NCBI RefSeq assembly: GCF_035917335.1 | Contig: NZ_CP109067.1 | Location: 2,045,001-2,109,000, forward strand | Length of the DNA stretch: 64,000 nt | From: Micromonospora sp. NBC_01813 | Lineage (GTDB): Bacteria; Actinomycetota; Actinomycetes; Mycobacteriales; Micromonosporaceae | Reading direction: 5' to 3' | Shown here: in pieces, positions 57,294 through 64,000 of the stretch | Position numbering within the stretch: position 1 is the stretch's first letter | Layout of the letters: every line of letters begins with the position of its first letter | The notes under the pieces: model-generated | What the model saw: only the letters and a program-made list of their open reading frames with translations | Databases searched by the model: none | Told to the model about the DNA's origin: nothing | Position numbers and translations under genes: made by a program

Positions 57294-57367
57294 CTGCTAC
57301 CGATCGCCCTGTCCCCCACCCTCATCCCTGGGGTGGGGGACGCTCGTCCTCCTGACACTGGTGGCGC

Positions 57368-57925
57368 GTGAACGTCCTTGATCTCAACCGAACCTGGGAC
57401 GAAGCGAAATACTTCGCGCTCGGCCGGACACCTGACCGGACCGAGCTGGTCGACGGTTGCCTGTGGATCAGCCCGGCACCGAGCAAGCGTCACCAGCAGC
57501 TCTCGTTCCTGCTGATGTCCGCGCTGTATCCGTCGGCTCGAGTTGCCGGACTGAAGGCGTACGAGGCGGTCAACGTCAGATTGCGTACCGATCGGATCGT
57601 GATCCCAGACCTTGTCGTCGCCGACACCGGCAGCGAAGGATCCGTTACCGACGCGGCCGAGGTCGTGCTGATCTGCGAGATCACGTCTCAGAGCAACGCC
57701 GCCACCGATCGTCTGCTCAAGATGCAGTTGTACGCCGCTGCCCGAATCTCGCGGTATCTGCTGGTTGAGCCCGAGTTGCCGGGCTCGTCGGCGGTGACAC
57801 TCCGGCTCTTCCGGCTCGACGACGAGCACTACGTCGAGCACGTGACCGCGACCAAGGGTGACCTGCTGACCACTGATCAACCGTTCCGGTTCGCAATCGA
57901 CACGGCCGCGCTGCTCGACGAATAG
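57368..57925 (+). CDS. Uma2-family (DUF820) putative nuclease
   Basis: About 185 aa. PD-(D/E)xK-like core: [32 protein letters not shown] (Asp), [20 protein letters not shown] (Glu and Lys) and [17 protein letters not shown]. Uma2 proteins are abundant in mobile and accessory regions and are predicted nucleases of unknown target. GTG at 57368. It stands alone on + strand after the DUF397 pair. Confidence 0.88.
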   Translation: MNVLDLNRTWDEAKYFALGRTPDRTELVDGCLWISPAPSKRHQQLSFLLMSALYPSARVAGLKAYEAVNVRLRTDRIVIPDLVVADTGSEGSVTDAAEVVLICEITSQSNAATDRLLKMQLYAAARISRYLLVEPELPGSSAVTLRLFRLDDEHYVEHVTATKGDLLTTDQPFRFAIDTAALLDE

Positions 57926-57970
57926 GCACCCACCCAAGGGCCGCGCAGGGCTGGCCGGGTGTGGGCTCGC

Positions 57971-58672
57971 TCACCGGGTCCAGATCGTGCCCCGCGCCTG
58001 GTATTCGAGGGCTTCCTCGACCCGGATGGCGACGTCCGCGCCCAACAGGCGCTTCACCAGGTGAAGCCCCAGGTCCAGCCCGGAGGTGATGCCGGCGGCG
58101 GTGACCAGGTCTCCGTCGTCGACGACCCGGGCGTTCTTGACGATGCCGCCGCGCGAGGTCAACTGCTGCTTGGCGACGGTGTGGGTGGTGCAGGGGCGTC
58201 CATCGACCAGGCCGGCGACGGCGAGGAGCACCGCGCCGGTGCACAGCGAGGACATGATGAGCCGTGGCCGGGGAGCCGCGGCGAGCGCGCTGGGCAGCGC
58301 CCCGTTTTCGATCTCCGCCCAGATGCCTGGCTCGCCGGGCCGACCACCACCGGGCACGATGATCACATCGGCCGTCTCGGGCTGCCAGCCCTGCTTGACC
58401 CGCACCTCGGTGCCGAACGCGGCCGTGACGAGGCGTGGCCGCCCAAGCACCATGTAGCTGACGTCGACTTCCCGCTCGGTGTACCACCCGGCCAGCGAGA
58501 ACACTTCCTTCGGTGCGATGAAGTCCTGCTCCTCGACACCGTCGAACATCACGATGCGTACCCGCAGGGGTTTGTCTGTGCCGTGTGGCGACACAGCCGC
58601 CGCCGGTTGCCCGCCGGCCAGCGCCCCGACGCCCGCAGCCACGCCGCCTGCCAACATCGCCCGTCGCCTCAT
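57971..58672 (-). CDS. Exported DJ-1/PfpI-family protein
   Basis: About 233 aa. A twin-arginine-like N-terminus (MRRRAMLAGGVAAGVGALAG) is followed by VRIVMFDGVEEQDFIAPKEV and the nucleophile elbow SSLCTGAVLLAVAGLV. THTVAKQQL and AAGITSGLDLGLHLV complete the fold, as in isonitrile hydratase/amidase-type DJ-1 proteins. RBS GGAGG. The role is probably protein or metabolite detoxification outside the membrane. Confidence 0.82.
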   Translation of the reverse strand: MRRRAMLAGGVAAGVGALAGGQPAAAVSPHGTDKPLRVRIVMFDGVEEQDFIAPKEVFSLAGWYTEREVDVSYMVLGRPRLVTAAFGTEVRVKQGWQPETADVIIVPGGGRPGEPGIWAEIENGALPSALAAAPRPRLIMSSLCTGAVLLAVAGLVDGRPCTTHTVAKQQLTSRGGIVKNARVVDDGDLVTAAGITSGLDLGLHLVKRLLGADVAIRVEEALEYQARGTIWTR

Positions 58673-58720
58673 GCGTTTCCTCCAGCATCAAAGGTCTCGC
58701 ATAGATAGTCGGCGATCAGA

Positions 58721-58954
58721 CTGGGTTGGTTCCCGGGCGACGGATGGTCGGAGCAGGGCCAATACGACCTGGCCGACCCACGCCAGCGAAACCTGATGTA
58801 CGAACGGGTCATCCGCGAGTCGATGCGGGTCGAAGACCTACGCACCTACCTGCACGGCCCCACCCTGCGCCGGGTGTGGCACCACCTGTGGCTGCCCCGC
58901 AAGGTTCGAGGGTTGTGGGAGTCCCGGTTCCGGACCTTGGCCGGCGCCGCCTGA
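58721..58954 (+). pseudogene. Gene fragment, 3' end only
   Basis: An open stretch of 77 codons (CTG 58721 to TGA 58952-58954) that looks protein-coding. It has DLADPRQRNLMYERVIRES, then VEDLRTYLHGPTLRRVWHHL and WLPRKVRGLWESRFRTL. These resemble the C-terminus of an actinobacterial protein family I cannot name, and no full start or N-terminus is present. An ATG at 58796 could make a 52-aa remnant. It is likely a deletion product. Confidence 0.5.
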
Positions 58955-59033
58955 TCATGAATCCGCTTCATGAGTGACCGGCTACTGGCCTGGGCCGACG
59001 AGATATCCGACCCTGGCCAGTAAACCCTGGTCG

Positions 59034-59894
59034 TCAGGCCTGGTCGAGGCGGGCGAAGTGTTCGGCCGACAGTTCGAGGTCGGCCGCGGCGACGGAGTCA
59101 CGGATCGTCTCCGGGCGCGACGACCCGGGGATCGGGATCACCACCGGCGCCTTCGCCAGCATCCAGGCCAGGCAGACCTGCTGCGCGCTGACCCCGTACT
59201 CCTTGGCGACCTCGGCGAATGCCGCGAACCGCGACCCCAGGTCGGCGGCGCTGGAGATGCCACCGAGTGGGCTCCACGGCAGGAACGCAATCCCGAGTTC
59301 GGCGCAGAGCGCCAACTCCGGCTCGCTGGAGCGGAAGGCCGGGGAGAACTGATTCTGTACGCTGACCAGCCGCCCGCCGAGGATGTCGTTGGCGAGCCGA
59401 ATCTGCTCCGAGTTGGCGTTGGAGATGCCGGCGAGCCGGATCTTCCCGGCGTCGAGCAGGTCCCGGATGGCGCCGATCGAGTCCGCGTACGGCACGGTGG
59501 GGTCGGGCCGATGGAACTGGTAGAGGCCGATCGCCTCGACGCCGAGCCGTTTGAGCGACTCCTCGCAGGCGCTCTTCAGATAATCCGGCGACCCGTTCAG
59601 GGTCCACGAGCCGTCGCCAGGGCGCACGTGACCGCCCTTCGTGGCGATCAGCACGTCGGAGGTGTCACCGCCGTAGGTCGCCACCGCGCGGGCGATCAAC
59701 GACTCGTTGTGGCCGACGTCGTTGGCGTCGCGGTGGTAGGCGTCGGCGGTGTCGATCAGCGTGACGCCGGCGTCCAGCGCGGCGTGGATCGTGGCGATCG
59801 ACCGCTGCTCGTCGGGCCGGCCCTCGATCGACATTGGCATGCCGCCGAGGCCAATCGCCCCGACGCCGACGTCACCGATGTGGCGGCTGTGCAT
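59034..59894 (-). CDS. Aldo/keto reductase
   Basis: About 286 aa. NAD(P)H-dependent carbonyl reductase with TIM-barrel motifs: VTLIDTADAYHRDANDVGHN (catalytic Asp and Tyr), IATKGGHVRPG (Lys), LYQFHRPDP, SNANSEQIRLAND and PIPGSSRPETIRDS. Substrate is unknown. ATG 59894 follows AGGAGGA. It is divergent from the LysR gene by 134 bp, the usual arrangement for a regulator and its target. Confidence 0.92.
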   Translation of the reverse strand: MHSRHIGDVGVGAIGLGGMPMSIEGRPDEQRSIATIHAALDAGVTLIDTADAYHRDANDVGHNESLIARAVATYGGDTSDVLIATKGGHVRPGDGSWTLNGSPDYLKSACEESLKRLGVEAIGLYQFHRPDPTVPYADSIGAIRDLLDAGKIRLAGISNANSEQIRLANDILGGRLVSVQNQFSPAFRSSEPELALCAELGIAFLPWSPLGGISSAADLGSRFAAFAEVAKEYGVSAQQVCLAWMLAKAPVVIPIPGSSRPETIRDSVAAADLELSAEHFARLDQA

Positions 59895-60028
59895 GAAGAC
59901 TCCTCCTGGAAGCGGTTCGGTGCGTGCGGGTCGACGTACCCGCTCCGCCCGGATTCCACCCTTCTCCCCCACGGCTAAGCTGTCCAACAGAAGGATCCGA
60001 TCCCGGCGATCAGTGTTGGTGATGAATC

Positions 60029-60946
60029 GTGGAGCTGCGTCAGCTCGAGTACTTCGTGGCGGTCGCCGAGGAGCGCCACTTCACCCGTGCCGCCGAGCGG
60101 ATGCACGTGGCGCAGTCCGGCCTGTCGACGTCGATCCGTTCGCTGGAACGTGAGCTGGGCGCCAGCCTGTTCGTCCGCAACACCCGCAGCGTCGAGCTGA
60201 CCAACGAGGGCCGGGCCCTGCTCACCCAGGCCCGGCACGCGCTGGCCAACGTCGCCGCCGCCAAGGACGCGGTGGCCGCGGTCCGAGGGCTGCTGATCGG
60301 CAAACTGGCGGTCGGCACCCTGCAGTGCCTCGGCGCCGTCGACCTGCCGGCGGCGCTTGCCCGGTTCCACGCCGACCACCCCGGCGTCGAGATCCGGCTC
60401 CGCCAAGGCGGGTCACCGGACCTGATCGAGCGGGTCCGTACCGGCGATCTCGACCTGGCGTTCGTGTCGGCACCCCCGGGCATGGTCTCCGGCGTCACGC
60501 TGGCCCCGATCCGCGCCGAGCCGATGGTGTTGGCCTGCGGCCCGGACCACCCGCTACGCGAGCGCACCACCGTCGACCTGTGCGAGCTGGCCGGCGAGAC
60601 GTTCGTCGACTTCTCCCCTGGCTGGATCAGCCGCGACGTCGTCGACCAGGCGATGGCGGCCGCCGGTGTCGAGCGGCGGGTCGCCTTCGAGGTCAACGAT
60701 GTGCACTGGCTACTCGACCTGGTCAGTCACGGGCTGGGCATCGCCGTCGTTCCGCAGTTCTTCACCACCAAGCGGACCGCCGCACGGTTCGTGCCCATCA
60801 CCGACCCGCCGCACTGGAACGTCGCCGTCGCAACCGCGAGCGGCCGGCACCCCAGTACGGCGGCGACCGCGCTGCTGGCCCTCGACGACATTCGACCCCG
60901 TACGGAAGCCGGGCAGCTTCCGCCTGCGGCTATCGGCCGAGGTTGA
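60029..60946 (+). CDS. LysR-family regulator
   Basis: About 305 aa. N-terminal HTH (MELRQLEYFVAVAEERHFTR, RMHVAQSGLSTSIRSLEREL) and a substrate-binding domain from about 90. GTG 60029 start. It probably controls the divergent aldo/keto reductase; the 134-bp gap is the likely binding region. The 3' end overlaps the convergent membrane-protein gene by 17 bp. Confidence 0.93.
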   Translation: MELRQLEYFVAVAEERHFTRAAERMHVAQSGLSTSIRSLERELGASLFVRNTRSVELTNEGRALLTQARHALANVAAAKDAVAAVRGLLIGKLAVGTLQCLGAVDLPAALARFHADHPGVEIRLRQGGSPDLIERVRTGDLDLAFVSAPPGMVSGVTLAPIRAEPMVLACGPDHPLRERTTVDLCELAGETFVDFSPGWISRDVVDQAMAAAGVERRVAFEVNDVHWLLDLVSHGLGIAVVPQFFTTKRTAARFVPITDPPHWNVAVATASGRHPSTAATALLALDDIRPRTEAGQLPPAAIGRG

Positions 60947-62243
60947 GTCGGGGGACGGTGAAGCTGCCGCTGCTCACCGAGTGCACCACCGGCCACAGCT
61001 CACGGGGCCAACCGGATTGCCGGGCGGATCGGATGCCCAGGCCGACCGACATCTCCTGTGGCAGTTGTGCGCCGAGCAGGATCACCGCGTCCGGCGCTTC
61101 GGCTGCCTGTTCGGCGATCCACTGGGCCGCCGCCGCCACGATCTGCGGGTAGTCCTGCCACTGGTGATGGGTCTCCCCTTGGCCGGGTAGGTAGCGCCAC
61201 TCCCGCAGCGTCGTCGACATGGTGTCCGGCAGCGTCAGCCCAGCCGCGTCGCACAGCTCGACGACGATCGGCTCCCGGTCGTTCGACGCCGCCGCGAAGT
61301 CGTGCGCGGCCCGCTGCGTCACGTCGACCGGCAGTCTCGGCAGCGGACCAAACTCGTGGTGGTTCGTCCGCAGCACCAGCAGCAGCACCTGCGGCACCGG
61401 TTCGCGCCCGGTTGCCGACCCCGCCGCAGCGTCTCGGCTGATCCGCAGCTGCACGGGATGACGCTGCACCCGCAACTCACCGGAGAGCCCGCCATCAGGT
61501 TGGTCGGCCTGGCCCTGGAAGGTGTGCCCGCCCTCGACCGGCCCCACCCGCAGCGGACCCTGCCGGCCGAAACTGTCCCGCTGGCGGACCCGCAGCGCCG
61601 GACCGCGTTCGCCTCCCGTAACCCGGTGACCGAACGCCACCGCGACCGGCCACGGCGCCCAGACGAACAGCGACCGGTCCAACGCGGCGTCCCGGCCGTC
61701 CGGGTCGTAGCTGGCCACCTGGAAGTGCCGGACCAACGTGTCGACGTCACCGCCCCAGCGGGACGCGTCCGCACCGCAGGGCCACACCGCCGCCCGGTCG
61801 AATCCGCGCAGCGGCGGCACCGGCCGAAACACGGCGAACCGGTCCCGTACGTCGCCGAGGAAGCCTTCCTTCTGTTCCGGGGTCCAGCCGGCCGCCACCT
61901 CGTTGACGACGTACGCGACGCCCAGCCGTTCCCGCAGCCGATTGCGCCACCACCAGAGTCCGGCGCCGGCGGCGACCGTCACCACCGCCAGGACGCCGAA
62001 GGTGACCAGCCAGCCGCCCCGGCCACCGGACCAGCCCTCGACGGCCAGGTCGGGCGCGATGCCGCCGGCCGCGCTGAACGCCGCCGTCGCGACGGTGAAG
62101 AAGATCCCGATGAAGCCGGCCCCCGCCGGTCCGGCGAGCCACCGCCCGAAACTCGCCGGCCACCGCCGGAAAGCCGCCTGGCCGACGACGGTACGGCGGA
62201 CCGGTCGCGCCTGCCCAGGCTGCTGCTGTTCCACGCCAGACAC
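60930..62243 (-). CDS. Membrane protein with a possible SAVED-like C-terminal domain
   Basis: About 437 aa. Two N-terminal helices (GFIGIFFTVATAAFSAAGGI and WLVTFGVLAVVTVAAGAGLW) precede a basic turn and a long cytoplasmic part. The last 200 residues contain VPQVLLLVLRTNHHEFGPLP, REPIVVELCDAAGLTL and VILLGAQLPQEMSVGLGIR ending TVPRLNLG. These loosely recall SAVED domains, which sense cyclic oligonucleotides. The match is weak and I give no firm name. GTG 62243 start. It lies close to a two-component pair but is probably separate. Confidence 0.55.
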   Translation of the reverse strand: MSGVEQQQPGQARPVRRTVVGQAAFRRWPASFGRWLAGPAGAGFIGIFFTVATAAFSAAGGIAPDLAVEGWSGGRGGWLVTFGVLAVVTVAAGAGLWWWRNRLRERLGVAYVVNEVAAGWTPEQKEGFLGDVRDRFAVFRPVPPLRGFDRAAVWPCGADASRWGGDVDTLVRHFQVASYDPDGRDAALDRSLFVWAPWPVAVAFGHRVTGGERGPALRVRQRDSFGRQGPLRVGPVEGGHTFQGQADQPDGGLSGELRVQRHPVQLRISRDAAAGSATGREPVPQVLLLVLRTNHHEFGPLPRLPVDVTQRAAHDFAAASNDREPIVVELCDAAGLTLPDTMSTTLREWRYLPGQGETHHQWQDYPQIVAAAAQWIAEQAAEAPDAVILLGAQLPQEMSVGLGIRSARQSGWPRELWPVVHSVSSGSFTVPRLNLGR

Positions 62244-62363
62244 AGGTCACCTCGTCGTTGTCGCCCAGTGCGGTCAGCCGACCGTAACCATTCGACCGGC
62301 GTACGCAATCCTCCGGGCGGATCTTCCGTCAGTTACGCGACGAGAGTTGGGCGACATCTCTGG

Positions 62364-63041
62364 TCACCGGGTGGGGCCGGAGTGTGGCTCCAGCAGGCCG
62401 GCCCGTTGGGCGAGCATGGCGGCCTGGACCCGGTTCTCGCAGCCCAGTTTGGCGAACACCCGGTACACGTGGGTCTTGACGGTGCCTTCCGAGACGAACA
62501 GCCGCTGGCCGATCTCGGCGTTGGACAGGCCCTGGGCGAGGAGGACCAGGACCTCCCGTTCCCGGTCGCTGAGCAGGTCGGCCTTTGCCAGGTCCTCCTT
62601 CGGTCGCCCGGTGGCGGCGGGCAGCCGGTTGAGGACCTGGCGGGTGATCTTCGGCGACAGGTAGGCGTTGCCGGTGGCGGCGGCGCGCACGGCGTAGGCG
62701 AGTTCCTCGGCCGCCGACTCCTTGAGCAGGAAACCCGCCGCCCCGTCGGCGAGGGCCTGCGCGACGTACCCGTCCTCACCGAAGGTGGTCAGGACCACGA
62801 CCTGAACCGCGGGGGCCAGCCGACGGATCTCCCGCAGTGCCGCCAGGCCGTCGAGGACCGGCATCTGGATGTCCAGCAACGCCACGTCCGGGCGGTGCCG
62901 CACCGCCAGGTCGACCGCGGTCCGACCGTCGCCGGCCTGCGCGATCAGGTCGATGTCGGTGGCCGGTCGCAGGATCGCGTCGATCGCGGTACGGATCAAC
63001 GAGTCGTCGTCGGCGAGCAGCACCCGCAGCGGGTCGGCCAT
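62364..63041 (-). CDS. NarL/LuxR-family response regulator
   Basis: About 225 aa. Receiver domain with the phosphoacceptor aspartate in VALLDIQMPVLDGL and the lysine in GFLLKESAAEEL. C-terminal LuxR HTH (LLSDREREVLVLLAQGLSNA, VSEGTVKTHVYRVFAKLG). ATG 63041 has AAGGA upstream. It follows the histidine kinase gene by 33 bp, forming a two-component pair of unknown signal. Confidence 0.93.
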   Translation of the reverse strand: MADPLRVLLADDDSLIRTAIDAILRPATDIDLIAQAGDGRTAVDLAVRHRPDVALLDIQMPVLDGLAALREIRRLAPAVQVVVLTTFGEDGYVAQALADGAAGFLLKESAAEELAYAVRAAATGNAYLSPKITRQVLNRLPAATGRPKEDLAKADLLSDREREVLVLLAQGLSNAEIGQRLFVSEGTVKTHVYRVFAKLGCENRVQAAMLAQRAGLLEPHSGPTR

Positions 63042-63074
63042 GGCATCGTCCTTCACCGTCGTCGAGGTGGCACG

Positions 63075-64000
63075 TCACTGCTCCTGGAAGGTCTGTTTGT
63101 CGACCAGCGTGCCGTCACGGAAGCAGAACCGGTAGATGGTCGGGCTGGCCCCGGTGCCGATCTCGTCCAGGATCGACGCATGGTAGTCGACGCAGCTGGC
63201 GCCGGGCACGGTCCGGCCGCCGACGGCGTCGGTGACCGCAGCGTCGATGTCGGGCAGCAACGCCCGGACCTCGTGCTCCGGCTGGCCGACGCGGATCGCG
63301 TCGTAGGTGTCGCGGTCGACGACGACCAGGGCGGCCACCAGCCAGGCCCCGGCCACGCACAGCGTCAGAAAGGCGGCGATGGACAGTGTGGTGGCCGCCA
63401 GAGCGAGCCGGGAGCGGCGCTGGTGCCGCTCGATCAGGCCGGCGAAGTCCGCCACGGCGTCCGACGGCGGACGGTGCTCGACGGCGGAGGGTTCGTCGCC
63501 GAGGTAGGGCAACGTGGCGGCGAGCCGGAAGCCATCGTCGGGGGTGGGTCCGTGATAGAGGATGCCGTTGGCGATCCGGACACGTTCGGCCAGCCCCAGC
63601 AACCCCTGCTGGGAGGTGGTCCGGGTGACCCGCTGTCCGGCGGTGTTGGTCACGGCGGCGACCAACGCGTCCTCGTCGTAGCGCAGCAGCAGCACGATCG
63701 CGCCGCCCTGAGCGTGCCGCAGCGCGTTGGTCAGACCCTCCTGGATCACCCGGTACGCCGCGTGTTCGGTCAGCGCTGCCAGCGACTGCGGCTGCCCCTG
63801 CCGGACCACCTCCACCTCCGCGCCGGAGGCACGCGCCTGCTCGGCGAGTTCGTCCAGGCCGGTCAGCGGACGCACCGACGACTGGCTGTCGTCCTGGGCG
63901 AGGATGCCGAGGATCTGCCGTAGCTCGGTCATCGCCGCCGAGGAGGTCTGCCGCACCAGGTCCGCCGCCTCGGAGCGCTGGTCGTCGTCGGCGGTCCGCA
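63075..64000 (-). CDS. Histidine kinase, 5' end beyond the window, with an unusual C-terminal extension
   Basis: Partial. The visible part starts in the HisKA_3 dimerisation region (ADLVRQTSSAAMTELRQILG) and has the N-box AAYRVIQEGLTNALRHAQGG. The later ATP-lid motif QQGLLGLAERVRIANG is also present. The phosphoacceptor histidine lies past 64000. Unusually, after the kinase core come a helix (LALAATTLSIAAFLTLCVAG) and a terminal domain of about 75 residues with YDAIRVGQPEHEVRALLPD and two cysteines. This resembles BamE/SmpA-type modules. It pairs with the response regulator gene downstream. Confidence 0.88.
   Translation of the reverse strand, partial: RTADDDQRSEAADLVRQTSSAAMTELRQILGILAQDDSQSSVRPLTGLDELAEQARASGAEVEVVRQGQPQSLAALTEHAAYRVIQEGLTNALRHAQGGAIVLLLRYDEDALVAAVTNTAGQRVTRTTSQQGLLGLAERVRIANGILYHGPTPDDGFRLAATLPYLGDEPSAVEHRPPSDAVADFAGLIERHQRRSRLALAATTLSIAAFLTLCVAGAWLVAALVVVDRDTYDAIRVGQPEHEVRALLPDIDAAVTDAVGGRTVPGASCVDYHASILDEIGTGASPTIYRFCFRDGTLVDKQTFQEQ

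Noticed and set aside
61302-63923. 873-residue plus-strand open frame
   Set aside because: Lies opposite a membrane protein, a response regulator and a histidine kinase with clear motifs. Only composition supports it.

Overview
The window is about 70% G+C and reads as the chromosome of a filamentous actinobacterium, most likely of the family Micromonosporaceae. The reasons are GGAGG ribosome sites with many GTG and TTG starts, the actinobacterial arginine order argC-J-B-D-F-R-G-H, and Scr1-type HTH/DUF397 pairs. Several Tat or lipoprotein exports and a REC-GGDEF protein fit the same picture. The family assignment is an inference from style, not from a marker gene.

Layout. 1-11 kb: a secreted flavin amine oxidase, an ArsR regulator, an App1-like phosphatase, small membrane proteins, an orphan DNA methyltransferase, a CorC-like membrane protein and a sulfotransferase. 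This part ends in a compact regulator/peptide module: an XRE-TPR regulator (8024-9364, -), a divergent 47-residue exported peptide (9419-9562) and a LuxR-type HTH protein (9640-9906). The last two share a 14-bp promoter element. 11-19.6 kb: the complete arginine cluster with an ARG-box-like site before argC. 19.7-24 kb: accessory genes, including two more XRE regulators. 24.1-30.6 kb: pheST, a SpoU-type RNA methyltransferase and infC-rpmI-rplT with a structured leader; infC appears to start at ATC. 30.6-37 kb: a PH-domain protein, a DMT transporter, a very large secreted GH30-type glycosidase with two LacI-type operators, and an aldehyde dehydrogenase. 37.3-45.9 kb: hisE-hisG, an ECF sigma factor coupled to a GerMN protein, the rib operon (ribD-ribE-ribBA-ribH) behind an FMN riboswitch, a REC-GGDEF protein and rpe.

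From 46 to 58.9 kb the window looks accessory. It holds a tandem array of four septum-formation-type lipoprotein genes, two intact and two decayed in different ways. It then holds a cyclic-nucleotide-flavoured cluster: a Crp/Fnr protein, a Pycsar-type membrane effector, a class III cyclase-like protein, a degenerate P-loop/helical-repeat protein and a membrane-anchored partner. The cyclase-like and P-loop proteins carry matching AVGxGNxIS motifs. After this come a lone recombinase zinc-ribbon protein, an Scr1 HTH gene with two DUF397 genes, a Uma2 nuclease and a gene fragment. The window closes with an aldo/keto reductase-LysR pair, a membrane protein with a possible SAVED-like tail, and a response regulator with a histidine kinase cut by the right edge.

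Three copies of a roughly 60-bp palindrome lie in intergenic gaps just 3' of genes. The two most interesting candidates for new biology are the cyclase/effector cluster at 50.1-55.3 kb and the peptide-regulator module at 8.0-9.9 kb. All functional names come from reading translated sequence and motifs without database searches.
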